From Phytophthora sp. 'mugwort' (Eukaryota; Oomycota; Peronosporomycetes; Peronosporales; Peronosporaceae): 64,000 bases of DNA. Every line of letters starts with the position of its first letter. Position 1 is the first letter of the stretch. Shown piece after piece: positions 11,376-22,900 of this stretch. The stretch is from the NCBI GenBank assembly GCA_033558025.1, contig JAUCEF010000005.1:6324001-6388000 (forward strand). The letters are read 5' to 3'. Under the pieces are notes generated by a model. It saw only the letters and a list, made by a program, of their open reading frames with translations. It was not told the origin of the DNA and ran no database searches. A program made the position numbers and the translations under genes.

Positions 11376-12735
11376 TCACAGTATCACACTGCGACGTAAG
11401 AATGCAAAAATGGATCTTCGCATCCGCAAATATTGACGCGAGATGCATTGTCCAACCCAAACGGGATGGAATAAGCTGCTGCCTGATGTATTTCCTATCT
11501 CCGTGCTAGTGAAACATGGTATCGGCTTTTCTTCCACTACTTCGATCATGTTCGCCGGTTTGCCCTTCTTTCCGCCGGTCTTGTTTGGGTTGTAGTAACC
11601 GCGGAGATCCTTACAGATATCATTTTCATTTTGCTGCTTTTGGCTCTTACCCTGTGAGTTTCCTTGATTCTGTTTGCCTCGCAACTGCTGGTCTTTCTTC
11701 AGAGCGTGGCACTCATACGCATAGTGTCCGAATTTGCCACAGTTATGACAGTCTATCTCCGCACGTCGTCGCTTGGCTTGACCACGGCCACCACCTCCAA
11801 GACCTCTATTCTTCTCCACGAACGAAACCACCCTCTCGTCTCCCGCCTGCGTAGACCCGAACTGCACTCCCCCATTCCCAGCCTGGCCATACCCTTTCTT
11901 ACGGGCCCTGCCCTCCGATATCGCTTTTGCCTCGTTTAATCCCGCTTCACGACTCGTGAGCCTAATGTTCACCTGCTGCAGAGAGTTGTCGTCCAAGTTG
12001 TCAAAGATTTCGACCATAATCCCGTACTCTCACCTAATCCAGCTAACAACGCAGTGATCATCTTCTTTCTGGCACTTCCTCGTGCATGAGCGTCAACTCT
12101 TGCCGAATTGCCTCCACCCTATGGATATAGTCCCGAATTGATTCACCATCATGACCAAATTCCACGTTTAACAGCTCTCTTCTCTTAAGCAACGTCACCG
12201 CAAACGACTTCTTCTCGAAATCATCCACCAGTGCGGCCCACTTGGCTTGAGGCTTGTTTAGTTTAGCAAGCCGAACTTGCGTCACGTTGTGCAGAGAGTT
12301 CGCCAGGATCGTTCAAGAGCAGCAAGTTGTTTCGCCACTCCTGCGCTTTTTTTTTCATCACAGGTGTGCCGTCCTTCTCGGGTTTTGTCTCCCCTCCGAT
12401 CGGGATCTTCTAACACTTCCGTGCACGCAACGTCGCCTTCAGGCCCTCCTTATTATACGCAAGGAAGCTCTTGCCGTCAAACTTGAGCGACCGGATGGTA
12501 TCAACCTTGTGACCCTCCATGCTCACTGGTTTGGGATCAGATCTTTACAGAAATTCAACGGCTTGAGAGCACCGGGGACTGAGAGTTGGCGAAAGCAACA
12601 GCTTAGTACGCCTGGAGTGTATTGAGTGTCGGCCCTCCGGTTATAGAATAACCATGTTTTCTTCTTGAGATCAAGCCTAGTAGCTGCGTCTTCAACTAAC
12701 GGTAGCGTTCTCGTCACAGATTTTCTTCGAGATGT
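11376..12735 (-). pseudogene. Copia gag polyprotein relic with zinc knuckle
   Basis: A start context at 12734 (MVDISKK) is followed by broken frames. At 12285-12058 the text WAALVDDFEKKSFAVTLLK and DYIHRVEAIRQEL matches the UBN2-type Copia gag. At 12017-11376 ARKKGYGQAGNG precedes a CCHC knuckle, CHNCGKFGHYAYEC, then a K/Q-rich tail. The two parts are in different frames. Confidence 0.8.
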
Positions 12736-12996
12736 CGACCATTTTCTCTTATGTCCACTTCAGCTTGCGATATGAAAACTGCAGAAGCTGATGAAGCTTT
12801 CTCTTGTTCATTAGAATCTTTCAATCCATATCTCCCCACATGTGTGTTGTTAAAGCCAGGGAATCAGGCTCGCACTAATCATTTCCAAGTCACTAAACTT
12901 AGGAAAACACATCCCATTGGCGGAAAATGGGTTTCTGCGACGATTGGCTCGTACCGGGAGGCCGAAACTCATACTGGTAATTCTTACTAAGCAGCT

Positions 12997-14715
12997 ATGG
13001 CGGAGGAAGTGCTTAAGTGTGCGCGCTTCGGAGACGAGCAGAGGCTCAGGATGCTGCTGCAGTCGGTGGCCGACGCCAAGCGCGACGTGTCCGTCAACTT
13101 CGTGCAGCCTGAGACGCTCAACACGCCGCTGCACATGGGTGCGTTCCTTTTGTGTCTTTTGGGGTATTGCAGTGGGTCTTCTAGTTGTTGTTGACATTGT
13201 AATCGGGTGATTGGTTTTATTGCTACAGCTTGTGCCAATGGCCACGTCGAGTGCGTTCGCGAATTACTAAGCAATGGCGCCAAACACGTGCCCAACGCCA
13301 GTGGAAACCTGCCACTGCGTACGGAGAAAACAGAGAGTGGAGGTGGGTAGTTGGTGGTTAAATGCTCATTGATTTTGTTGCAATTGTAGACTGGGCGGTG
13401 CAGAACAAACACCGCGAGATTGTCAAGCTGTTGGTGGATGGCGTCGAAGACTTGGATGTGCTGGCACGCAACAGTTTCGGGCGGGGCTGCGTCACAGAAG
13501 CTTTCCAGTGTGAAGACACGGAGATCTGTACGTGCTGGCCGCGTTTTGATGACTTTTTATCTGTTATTTAGCAGCAGTGACGGATTGTTTTTTACTGCAG
13601 TGGCGATGTTGCTGGAACACAGCTCGGCCACGGAGGAGCGGCTGGCGGAAGGCACAGGCATGGGCAAGGAGGCGATCAAGGAGGAGATCGAGGAGGAAAG
13701 CGAGGATGCTGACAGCAACTCGCCCAAAGTCTTGCAGGAGACGGTGCTGGAGTTCAACTTTGCCCCGGGTCTGCCGACGCTACGAGCTAGGGAGCTGGCG
13801 CTCGAGTGGAGCAAGGACGCGTTTGGATCGACTGCTGAGGAGGACATCACGGGGGTGTCGATCTGGTCGGCTGCTCTCATCCTGAGTCGGTGGATCATTG
13901 ACCACCGCTACATCTTCGACGGAAAGCAGGTCTGTGAGCTGGGCTCGGGCTGTGGTGTCAGCGGCCTTGCGGTGCACAAGTACACGAACGCAGGGCGTGT
14001 TGTATTGTCCGATCTATTCGCTCATACCATTCAGAACCTCGAGCACAATGTGGAGCTGAACAAGGCCGAGAAGAAGGCTGAAACGGACGAAGGGGAGAAG
14101 CAGGAGGCTCTTGTTCTCGATTGCTGTGGGCGATGTGGTGCCGTGCAGCGCTTTACCCCCGACAATCCGGAGGGCAAGCTCATGACGTGCGGTGGTTGCA
14201 GGTCTGTGGCCTACTGCTCGCGTGAATGCCAGAAAAAGGCCTGGAAAAAGCACAAAACCGATTGTAAGGCTATCCGCGCACAGCGCGAGCAGGCTGAGGT
14301 CCTGAAGGAGAACTTGTCCAGCGAGGAGGGAGTTATTCAGGTGGAGGCTATTGACTGGGCGCAGTGCGAGACCTGGCCGATCAGCTGCGATGGCGACAAG
14401 TTCGATGTGCTCTTCGGCTCAGACCTTGTGTACCACCAAGAGATTGTGCCGGTGCTTGTGAACGTGGTGGACGGCATGCTGGCCGCTGAAGGACGGTTCG
14501 TGCACGTTGCTTCCCAGGCGCGACACTCGCTGGTGGAGTTCAAGGAGGCGATGGAGGCCCGCGACTTCATCTGTGAGGTGGAAGAGGTCCCTGAGGATTA
14601 CAAGACGAACCCGCTGGTGGGCAACGATGCCGTGGCCGAACTGTTTGCTCTGCACTTCAACGAGATGAGCGACGTGTACTGCATCTACACCTTCACTCGC
14701 ACAGCCCAGCCATAG
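12997..14715 (+). CDS. Ankyrin-repeat protein lysine methyltransferase-like protein with embedded MYND zinc finger
   Basis: Four exons: 12997-13138, 13229-13318, 13390-13527, 13601-14715 (494 residues). All junctions are GT-AG and keep phase. Exons 1-3 encode ankyrin repeats (NTPLHMACANGHVECVRELL, then HWAVQNKHREIVKLLVDG). The rest is a seven-strand SAM methyltransferase of the METTL/FAM86 (Methyltransf_16) type: VCELGSGCGVSGLAVHKY is the SAM loop and LFGSDLVYH resembles the family's post-II motif. Between them, at about residues 350-395, a MYND finger is inserted: C-x2-C, C-x2-C, YCSRECQ, WKKHKTDC. METTL/FAM86 enzymes methylate protein lysines and MYND fingers bind proline-rich partners, but the target here is unknown. 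It ends 48 bp from the stop of the opposing DHHC gene, so the two 3' ends nearly meet. Confidence 0.88.
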
Positions 14716-14763
14716 AATAGATCTGTCGAATGGATCCAGAACTTTTACCCTCAGCAAATTGCT

Positions 14764-16351
14764 TTATACCATCACGTCAGGAGGGTTAAACCCTGCAGCC
14801 GTCTCTGACGCGTTAGAATGACGCGTGGTAGTCGTCTTTTTCTTGTTGAGAGTTCGAGGATTCGGTGGCAGCCGCGTGCTCGGCATGAGAGACAAAATCT
14901 TGTAGTCGCACGTACCGAACAGAAGCTCCCAGTTGCCGTGTATGCTGCCGGTTGAATACGGGCTAACCACTTTTCCGCCGTGAAGCCGGCGGTTGCGCGG
15001 ATGGCGATTGATCTGGAGCTCCACCGATGTCTAGCAACAAAAACAATGGCAGAAAGCATGAGTACGCAACACCAAAGCTACCATGATCAACTCGCGAGTG
15101 TACCTGCGCAGTGGCAATGAGGAAGGCGTGCCAGACTGCGAGGATTGAGACAGCTAAACCCGCGGCCGCAGAGATTGCAAATGCAAACTGCAGTGAATTC
15201 GACGCCGAGATGTGAAGAGAACTCACTTCGGCAAGCAGAAGCATCTGAGCGAGGACATGTGAGCAAATTAAACACCACGTGAGATGACACGCACTTTACG
15301 TACTCTAGCGTATTGCTCTCGACTCAGTTCAGTGTAGGCCGCTCTGTAGCTCATGTAGGCGGCATAATAGCAACCCACGGCGAGCCACACTAGGAACGAA
15401 AAGAAATACTGTGTAGTTTATCGTCAGCAACTCCATACGTAGGGTAGTATCACTGTTATAACAAACTACCGTCTTTCGGTAGGTAGAATGCTCATGAGCT
15501 CGCACGTACCCGATAATTGTCACGTCCAACGCAATTATTGACCCACGGACAGTGGTGATCCAAATGCGCGATGCATTTATTGCATACTGAGCAGTGATGT
15601 GCACGAGGCGGTCGAAAATGACGGCATCTTCGGCAGTATGATATACCATTCTCGGCGTTCGGGTGGCGACCGCGTTGTCTCGCTACACTCTGCGGGTCAA
15701 TAAGCTGTACGTGGGGTAGTTGCACCCGGTCGTGCCCATTTATCCCTTCGGGGATGACGGCACTGTGTCGAATCCTTGGGAGCAGCTCCGTCTCGACGTT
15801 CTCCTGCTCGCTGTCCTCTCCCTGCTCCAGATCGTCTTCTCCCCCGTCGTTTTCTTCCTCGTCATTGGCGTTCTCCACGCCCGCATCCCGAAAGTCTGCC
15901 TCCATCTTCCACTTGGCTGTAATTATTCCCTAGTGCACAGAGTAGATAAGTAGAACGCTCTACCCATATTGAAATTATAGCTACTACCGTACCGGGTCCG
16001 TCGCACAGCACAGTGCGTAGTTAAAGTAGATGTTGAAGAGCAGCACCAAGGCCACGACCAAATGACACACCAACTGGGACACAAAATGAACCGCGTTAGA
16101 AAAACTTTTCCACACTACCTCTCTTCTACCTTTTCTCCCCGCAGTTCTACCTGTAGAGCGTTATTCGCCATAATGGGGATGATGGCGTGCAGGAAGAGCC
16201 CCCCAACCAGGAAGATCAGCGCCATGCCAATGACCACGCAGACGGCGCCCGCGTAGCGCATGAAGCAGCTGATGCCCCGCAAGAACGATGCCGCGCATAC
16301 GAAAACCCATTGCATCGGATCGCGCCATTGCGGCGGCACCAAGTTCAGCAT
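14764..16351 (-). CDS. DHHC-type palmitoyltransferase
   Basis: Six exons on the minus strand: 16351-16151, 16073-15993, 15911-15510, 15417-15304, 15244-15104, 15030-14764 (about 401 residues). The protein attaches palmitate to cysteines of membrane-associated proteins. Exons 1-2 give two membrane segments ([19 protein letters not shown] and [15 protein letters not shown]) ending in the usual TDP. Exon 3 has an acidic linker and the cysteine-rich domain [18 protein letters not shown], with [12 protein letters not shown] as the catalytic tetrad. Exons 4-5 provide two more membrane helices, and exon 6 starts with TSVELQINR, the TTxE-like motif. The exon 2-3 acceptor (at 15912) is the least certain junction; the first ATG is also a choice. 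Exons 4 to 6 join in phase. It is tail-to-tail with the ankyrin-methyltransferase gene. Confidence 0.9.
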
Positions 16352-16518
16352 AATGCTCGACCAAAACTCTAATGAAGAGCGAAAGAACTGGGTAGCTTCT
16401 CAAACCCTACCATACCGCATGAATAGATTCAAGCAAGTCAAGTTTAAACACCTTCTCGTATGGAATAATACTATGACAAGTTATCTACTTGCTGAAGTCG
16501 GTGAGTGTGTTCTGCAAT

Positions 16519-16951
16519 GAACAGATAATTTCCGCAAGATGCCAGAAGCAAGAGAACCTAGCGGAGATTCCTGTGAGGCCGAGCTGATTGCGGCGAGCAC
16601 TGGGTTGCATGATGCTATCTGGCTAGAACAGCTAGTGGATGAACTGGGCCTGGAAAGAGAATCCACGACACTGTACTGTGATTAAGCAAGTGCTCGTGAA
16701 CTGATAAAGCATGCGGGCCGCCGAACCCGAGCAGCTCAATATTAGTGACATCAAATTGGGGAATACGTGAGGAAGCGAGAAGTCAAGATCGAACCCGCGT
16801 CATCGAAGCGGATAAGGCTGACGTGATGACGAAGCCCCTTTCTCTGGAGGCATTCCAACAGAATAGAGAGAAGTTGAGTGTGCACACCGCTAGTGAAATC
16901 GCGGATGCAGGCCACGCGCAAAGGGCACTACCACTGAAGAGTGGAGTGTAG
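16519..16951 (+). mobile_element. Copia RNase H / 3' end fragment
   Basis: On the plus strand SCEAELIAASTGLHDAIWLE at about 16570-16630 is the Copia RNase H core (the E-Y/L-A block followed by A-xx-WL), and ADKADVMTKPLSLEAFQQNR at 16818-16878 is the C-terminal TKPL region. Stops interrupt it and no other Copia domain is present upstream, so this is a 5'-truncated copy in the opposite orientation to the larger element at 7.8-12.7 kb. Confidence 0.75.
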
Positions 16952-17559
16952 AGAGTTCGGGAATAGAACAGCTCCGAAATTGATGAGTCCAACAAGGACG
17001 ATGCTAGTCAGCGGAAGCAGGGTCGGCTTGGAAGCTCAGTTTGCTTCAAGAAGAGAGCCCGAGCTAAGATAAAACAGAACACAACATCCGACCACATGCA
17101 TGTGGTGCATCATGTGGTTTGAAAAGAGTGTAGTGGCAGGCGAGGAATGGTGATGAGATTATTATTCTTACATTGGTATGTGTTTGCCCTGATGTGTGTA
17201 GCCAACAAGCGGAGCTTCTCGATGTTGACGTCGAGAAGAGAGTAAGGTGGTGTTCGCGATAACCACCATTTTGTATAATCGGAATTTTGGTGGCCAAACC
17301 AAACAAGCCTATCGATTTTGGCATCGCATGAAAACTCAATGGTGGCTATATTGTGACCAGCAAGCAGCAGTCGCCAGGAAGCGATCCTCGGAAACGGACA
17401 CCATGCTGCTGCTCCTGATCGTGATTGCGGGAATTCGCTTGAGCACGATGCATCGCTAGTCTCGGAAGCAGCAACACGAGAAAGTTGTAAGGTTGCTGTG
17501 AATCACAATAGCGAACCGACCAGCGTGTCTTCGCAGCAATGCACTCGTCACCAAACAAG
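16952..17559. other. Non-coding stretch, possibly decayed LTR
   Basis: No ORF with family motifs. By position it could hold the LTR of the preceding Copia fragment, but I cannot identify its ends. Confidence 0.3.
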
Positions 17560-18150
17560 TATCTCCTTCGCGACCATTTCCGCATGAACGCGACCGCATA
17601 CGACGCTATGCGCTCTTCGAGATATGCAAGCCGCACATTCGAAGTACGCTTCAGAACCCTCGTGAGGTTGTTGCGGTTGCTCTCAACTGGATAGGAACTG
17701 CAGCGACATGCCGGTCTCAAGTGATTCTGTTAGATTTAGCGTACTCAACGGTCCACAGGTTTCGCCTTCGTGGCGTATACGCTATTGTCCGATCATTGCA
17801 AGACCTCGTCACCATGCCAACGACTGTACCAAACGATTTTTCAAGGAGCGCCATCCGTATTTCGGTCAGGCTCTTTGCACAATTGAAGGCACGCACTTCA
17901 GTATCGTAGTGCCGAGTGAGGATACTAAGCACTTCCCGAATCACAAAGGGTTCATCTCCACAAATGTGTTTATCGCGTGCAACTGGAACATGAGAGTGTG
18001 CGCATTTACCCTGGTGCGGAGGGTAAATGTTCACTCTATGGTTTTGCAGTGGAGTCACTTTCGGGAAAGTCTCCAGATTTGTTTTACGTTCTCGCTGACG
18101 CCGGGTACGTTTGAGGTCAAGCTGTACTCAGGCAACAGTGGTTGAGGGTA
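17560..18150 (+). pseudogene. PIF/Harbinger-type (DDE_4) transposase relic
   Basis: YLLRDHFRMNATAYDAM at about 17570-17620 resembles the N-terminal part. The catalytic half has ALCTIEGTHFSIVVP (first acidic region), NHKGFISTNVFIACNWNM, and in a shifted frame FYVLADAGYV at about 18081-18110, which is the DAGY block holding a later catalytic Asp. Stops and at least two frameshifts separate the blocks. Terminal repeats were not found. Confidence 0.72.
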
Positions 18151-18194
18151 TAATAGTTGACACGATCACGAATGGCTACTCGGGGTGCAGCAAA

Positions 18195-18707
18195 TCACGC
18201 AGAGACTGACGCGCGCTTGGCCGCGAAGTCGGTGAGCCATCGAGCTAGGCTCGACATCAGCGGTGTAGCTTCCATCGTGGCTTTGTCATCGGAAGTACCG
18301 ACGGCTAATTCGTCGAAATCCATGAAATATTGTGTTTCAAACTCCTCCAGCCGCTCTGTCAACTTGGATTTAACCAACACGCTGTTGCCGGTACTTGACA
18401 CGTTATGTGCGCTCTCCATGCAGTGACCACCATGTGTGACGTCCATATCTCTCAATTGTAATTGGCGTGTGGCTTCGGGCTCCTGGAGGCGAACCTTCTT
18501 TGGTTTGTCCGACTGCGAAGAATTTACTTGACCACTACGAGCCACCATGACAATGTGGGGGTTCGGGTCCTCTGTCTTCGTATTGGATCTGATCATGCTT
18601 AGAAACGAGCGTTTACCGGTAATGCACTCCAGCGCTCGAACCATCATGCTACCTTCGTCGTCGTCGCGTTCTTTCCTTCGTATTTGCTTGGCTGCCGCGA
18701 AAGACAC
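18195..18707 (-). CDS. Hypothetical protein (170 residues)
   Basis: Open frame of 170 codons, hydrophilic and rich in Lys, Arg, Glu and Ser, with no motif I recognise. It lies next to the Harbinger relic on the opposite strand. PIF/Harbinger elements often carry a second Myb-like protein, but I see no Trp-spaced SANT signature. It may be a decayed accessory ORF or no gene. Confidence 0.35.
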   Translation of the reverse strand: MSFAAAKQIRRKERDDDEGSMMVRALECITGKRSFLSMIRSNTKTEDPNPHIVMVARSGQVNSSQSDKPKKVRLQEPEATRQLQLRDMDVTHGGHCMESAHNVSSTGNSVLVKSKLTERLEEFETQYFMDFDELAVGTSDDKATMEATPLMSSLARWLTDFAAKRASVSA

Positions 18708-18884
18708 TCGACCTGAGCTCGAGCTTCTCTGTTTCTTGCTCTAAATTACGAACTTTCTAGCAGATTGATCACTTTTTGTGAATAAACCAACCCGAGACAG
18801 CATCAGCCACAGAGATATTTAAAAAGCACGTATTTCGTCTATTGAACATCTCAAGGATGTTATCCATTGCGGTACCTCTTCTCT

Positions 18885-19808
18885 CTATGTACAGCCTTTG
18901 GTCCACGATTTGGACGAGTGAAGTCTCTTGAGGTTGTCCTCCTTACTTCCTTTCTCCTCCGTGTCGTCGCTGCCAGCTTGCTCGCTCTCAGGTTCATCCT
19001 CCGTGGCATCGAAACGGCTGATGTCCGCCTCGCTGAATCGATGCTGGACAGGCATCGAGCTCCTGAGTGAGTGTTCCGTGCGGGACGACACTTCGATCAT
19101 CGAGTTGCGGAGCTGGCCGATAGCCCGCTGAGCTGATTCGCCCACGCCAAGTTGCTTGGCACGCGTGGTCAGCGCTGTGCCGGCACCGATCACACTGCAC
19201 GACAGCGACTTGAGACGTGATTTCCAACGAGAAGAGGGAAACGACGTCCTGTCCGGGCACGAGTTCCGCCAACGGTACGTCGGACGTTTGGCGTGTTCCT
19301 TCCAGTCGTCGACCAAGTCGAAATCGTCTTGGCCAGCAGCGAGGATGGACGGGTTTGCCTCGCGCTTGTAGAAACCGCGTGTTCTTGAGAGTGTGGGTGT
19401 CATCGGTTGCTTGGAATCGGTGAAATGGAAAGTGAGAGCGTCGAGTGGGAGCAGCTTCTGATGAAGCAGCGACGCATCGGGAGCGCAACGGTTGCAAGAA
19501 AAACCAGCAGCGCAAGTAACGCAGCTCGTGATGGAACACGAACGGCGGTGGACAATATCACCTGGCCACGGGACTCGAAACGTTTTGGAGCGACATGCAT
19601 GGAGCTGGTACGAGGCCATCGTCGATGTAGTTCCTGGCCCATGACTGCGAGTTTGGTGCTCTCGATGGACCGACCTCAAGCCGATTCTTTCGACGGCCAT
19701 CTGAGTTCGAAGCTTTTTAAACGTAGGTCGGAGCCGAACGGGCATCGTCTGCACCGGTCGAGGCACCGAGTGAGGTTGCAGGAAACGTTTCTGTCGCCAT
19801 TGCAACAA
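18885..19808 (-). CDS. Hypothetical protein (307 residues)
   Basis: Open frame of 307 codons. The first third is rich in Arg, Ser and Cys (ITSCVTCAAGFSCNRC is Cys-rich but does not form a spaced FYVE or RING pattern). The last third (QRAIGQLRNSMIEV, FDATEDEPESEQAGSDDTEE) looks like normal charged coding sequence. The beginning may be an artefact of an open antisense frame and the true gene may start further in. Function unknown. It is divergent from the large membrane gene starting at 19951. Confidence 0.4.
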   Translation of the reverse strand: MLQWRQKRFLQPHSVPRPVQTMPVRLRPTFKKLRTQMAVERIGLRSVHREHQTRSHGPGTTSTMASYQLHACRSKTFRVPWPGDIVHRRSCSITSCVTCAAGFSCNRCAPDASLLHQKLLPLDALTFHFTDSKQPMTPTLSRTRGFYKREANPSILAAGQDDFDLVDDWKEHAKRPTYRWRNSCPDRTSFPSSRWKSRLKSLSCSVIGAGTALTTRAKQLGVGESAQRAIGQLRNSMIEVSSRTEHSLRSSMPVQHRFSEADISRFDATEDEPESEQAGSDDTEEKGSKEDNLKRLHSSKSWTKGCT

Positions 19809-19950
19809 GGTGGCTACTCTCGAGTGCCTTCCGCTTCAAGCAGCTTAGTCGCTCGAGTACATGTACAGATCTGGGGTTGAATAGCATGAATTATTGCAAT
19901 AAGAAACAGGCTGCACAACTAGGTACGGCCAAGAAGCCCTTAAACACACG

Positions 19951-22900
19951 ATGACAATGCAAGGATTGCTCTTGCTCTTACTGCTATACGTCGCTGACTG
20001 TAGTGATGGGACGGAAACGTTCGAGCGAGACTCCGCTATCACCAACTTCCTCGCCGAACGAGACGCCTGGCAGCCCATGTGCCTCTACACGTTCGACGAT
20101 CATGCTATCAACAATGGGGTCTCCGTGACGAACCACGTTCCCAACGACGCCTGCCCTTTCGACGCTCTCCAGCCAGACAATGAGCTCGTGACGAGCTTGA
20201 ACACGGCGTCTTCCTTCTGGCAGCTCGGCGTCCGCCTGACAGAAGACCCCAATCACGACCCCAAACGCGTTCAGCTTTCGTCGATCAGTTCGGTCTCCTC
20301 ACGCGAGTTTTTCACGATGGCAGCCGTGCGGAACAAGACGGCGAGCGACGCTGGGGTGACGTTCGAGATGGTGATTCGACGCCGCGCAAAGACCAGCGAC
20401 AGCATGACGCTCTTCTCCGTCGCCAACGAGTACGACAAGTGCGTGGATCCGGGCTTTCGTTTGGATGTAAATGAACACCAAGTGCTTGCGTTTGTCTACT
20501 TTCTACCCGTGTTGGAGAGCGATGGGGAGGCTGGCGTGGAGGCCTGCTACGAGCAAAGACTCTTCTCTGTAGACACTTCAGCGGCGTGCCAGCTTCCGCC
20601 AGTACTCGAGCCGGTGGAGCGAACGCCAGCCGTACAGCTCACAGTCACGTTGGATCCGTCAAGTGAAAGAGGTCTCTGGAAAACAGCCTTCTACATGAGC
20701 TACACGGACGTCGAGACAATGCAACGAGTGGATTGTGCAGTACACGACGAGCAGCATCCGCCCAGTGCCAATCAACTTCTCAACAAACTCATCGACGGCC
20801 GCTATCACCTGTACGTAGGCAACAGTCCTCGCAACGTCACTTCTCCACGCCAACGCAAACGGTTGGCTCCTATACGAGAACTCCACCCTCTTGGAACTAC
20901 GGCGAGCAATCTGAACGCGACCGAGCGGCTTCGCGTGATGCTAATGCACAAGTTAAAGAGCATCAGCGGTCCGCGAGTGCCCAAGACCATGCGCATTTTC
21001 GGCGACAACTCCCTCTCGCTGCACATTCTTGGAGTCACGTTCCCGCCGCTGGACGAGGACACGCCCCTCGCGTACCTTCGCAGCAAGTTTGTCGAGTTCA
21101 GGAAGCAATACGGCGACCAGATTGTCGACTATTTCGTCAACTTGATACAACACAAAGCCAAAGACCCCATTGTTACGCAGCAATCAAGTGCTCAAAGTAG
21201 CGACACAAGCGGCCAATTCTCCAGAGCGACGCTGTTTCAAGGCGCAGGTAGCGCCACCTTCGACCTTTTCCACTTCGCCATCTACCGTCGCGTAGTGTCA
21301 GAGGAGCAAGTCCAGTCCGTCTCAAGACGAGAGCTACTGCCATCCCGTCAACTGCCATCTGTCCACCAAACGGTGAAGATCCCTGAAGACTCGGTCGTAT
21401 TGCTCAACCTCACAATGCTTCATGGAGTTTTCAATGATTTACGTCTTGAACTACGAGAGCTCCCAGAATTTGGACAACTGCTGCTGTTCCCTAACAAAAC
21501 GGTAGTGACGCTCAGTAACAAGAATCTGTTCCGGGAGCTCCCTCTGGAGTACCAACGTCGCATCTTTTTCCAACCAACTCGTGACCAAAACAATGACAAC
21601 CTGCCGCTGCCGAACCCTGTGGCGTTCTCCCGGAGGTTGGAACCGTACGCGACGGTCACGTTTGGCATCGCCGATAGCTTCGCTGGACGGGTCGTCGACA
21701 ATAGCACAGAAGCGAAGATTGACCTTTTCGTGGACGCTGTGAACGATGCACCACGTCCTAGAACATTGGAACTGGAGATTTGTGTTGATGTTGATGTTCC
21801 AGTGGCGCTGGAGCTGAATGGTGACGACATTGATGGACCTCCGTTAACTGCTGGATCGAAAGCTGGAGCCAGTGATTCGAGCGATCTACCGTCCAGCTTC
21901 ACCTTCACAAACGAAACTACTAGTCTCGTAAGCTCCCAAGTACTGCAAATTGTACGAATGGTGCAGTTTGGCAGGCTGTACGACTGCAATGCAAGTTGCA
22001 GCATGGTGGTCTCTGATCAGGAATCGCTCCTACCTTTTCGAATCGATTGGAAGAGTACGAACGCGACTTATTCTACAAACTTAACGTACATTTATCATGG
22101 ATGGGGCCAAGACAATCGCGTTCCAAACGAGAGTAACGTTACACCACTTGTCGTGGATGAACTCTGGTACAGATTGTCTGATGGCGACCCCACTATCTCC
22201 TCGGATGCCGCTGTGATTAAGTTTATCTTGAGGGATCAACTGAAAACTCCAGTGAAGAACAACGTTGTTGCAGCCATTCGACTGGAAGAAGACGCACTCC
22301 AGCTACTAAATCTAGCAACATTAGATCCGCTCGCAGCATTTTTCAACGCCGAAACGTGGTTCAAAGTGACGGTTCTGCCACAACATGGAGCGCTTTTCGA
22401 GTATAATGACCTCATGAATGGAGGGGTAGAAGCAACCAATTGTTCTCTTGGAGCACGCATCAGAACTCCCAACACGATCGTCAAGGACCTTTGGGGTCGA
22501 GTCGTCTACGTACCCCAACTCGATTACTTCAACCTGGAAAAACACCCATCGTTCACGCGAGTATCTGCTGTCGATTACTTCGAGTACCAGGCATTTAATA
22601 CCACGCCAGTGACTAACGACTCGCTCGTAGTGTACGAGAAATCGCTCACTGCACGCTTTATCAACGGTTTCAAAGCGCGTCGAGTTGAGTTCGAGGTCGT
22701 AAACGTACCGGACGCTCTGCTTGTGCTCCCTCCTTTCAACTTTACGGCAAACTTGACGAATTACGGCTCTGTCCCGACGCCTGTAGTGTTCGAAACCCCT
22801 GATAGTACAAATCCGGACGATATGTACCAAGTAAATCTCGAGACAGAAGACGATTCATCCGAGTTTGAGCTGGGATTCACCATCACCGATGACGATATCA

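Larger units (their letters stand above)
7780..12735 (-). mobile_element. Degenerate Ty1/Copia LTR retrotransposon
   Basis: Read on the minus strand the domain order is gag, zinc knuckle, gag-pre-integrase, integrase, reverse transcriptase, RNase H, which is the Copia order (integrase before RT). Many stops and frameshifts interrupt it. I could not place the LTRs or a primer binding site. The 5' end (high coordinate) stops about 260 bp before the ankyrin-methyltransferase gene, which is transcribed in the opposite direction. A separate 819-bp insertion sits inside the RT. Confidence 0.85.

Noticed and set aside
12736..12996. LTR or tRNA-Met primer site of the Copia element
   Set aside because: I looked for a TGGTATCAGAGC-type site and TG...CA ends with matching sequence at 7.5-7.8 kb and found none.
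18885..19808. FYVE zinc finger in the minus-strand ORF
   Set aside because: The cysteines in ITSCVTCAAGFSCNRC lack the spacing and the R+HHCR core of FYVE domains in any of the three frames.
19407..19880. 157-codon plus-strand frame overlapping the 18885-19808 minus-strand ORF
   Set aside because: No motif, wholly antisense to a longer frame. The minus-strand frame is also doubtful.
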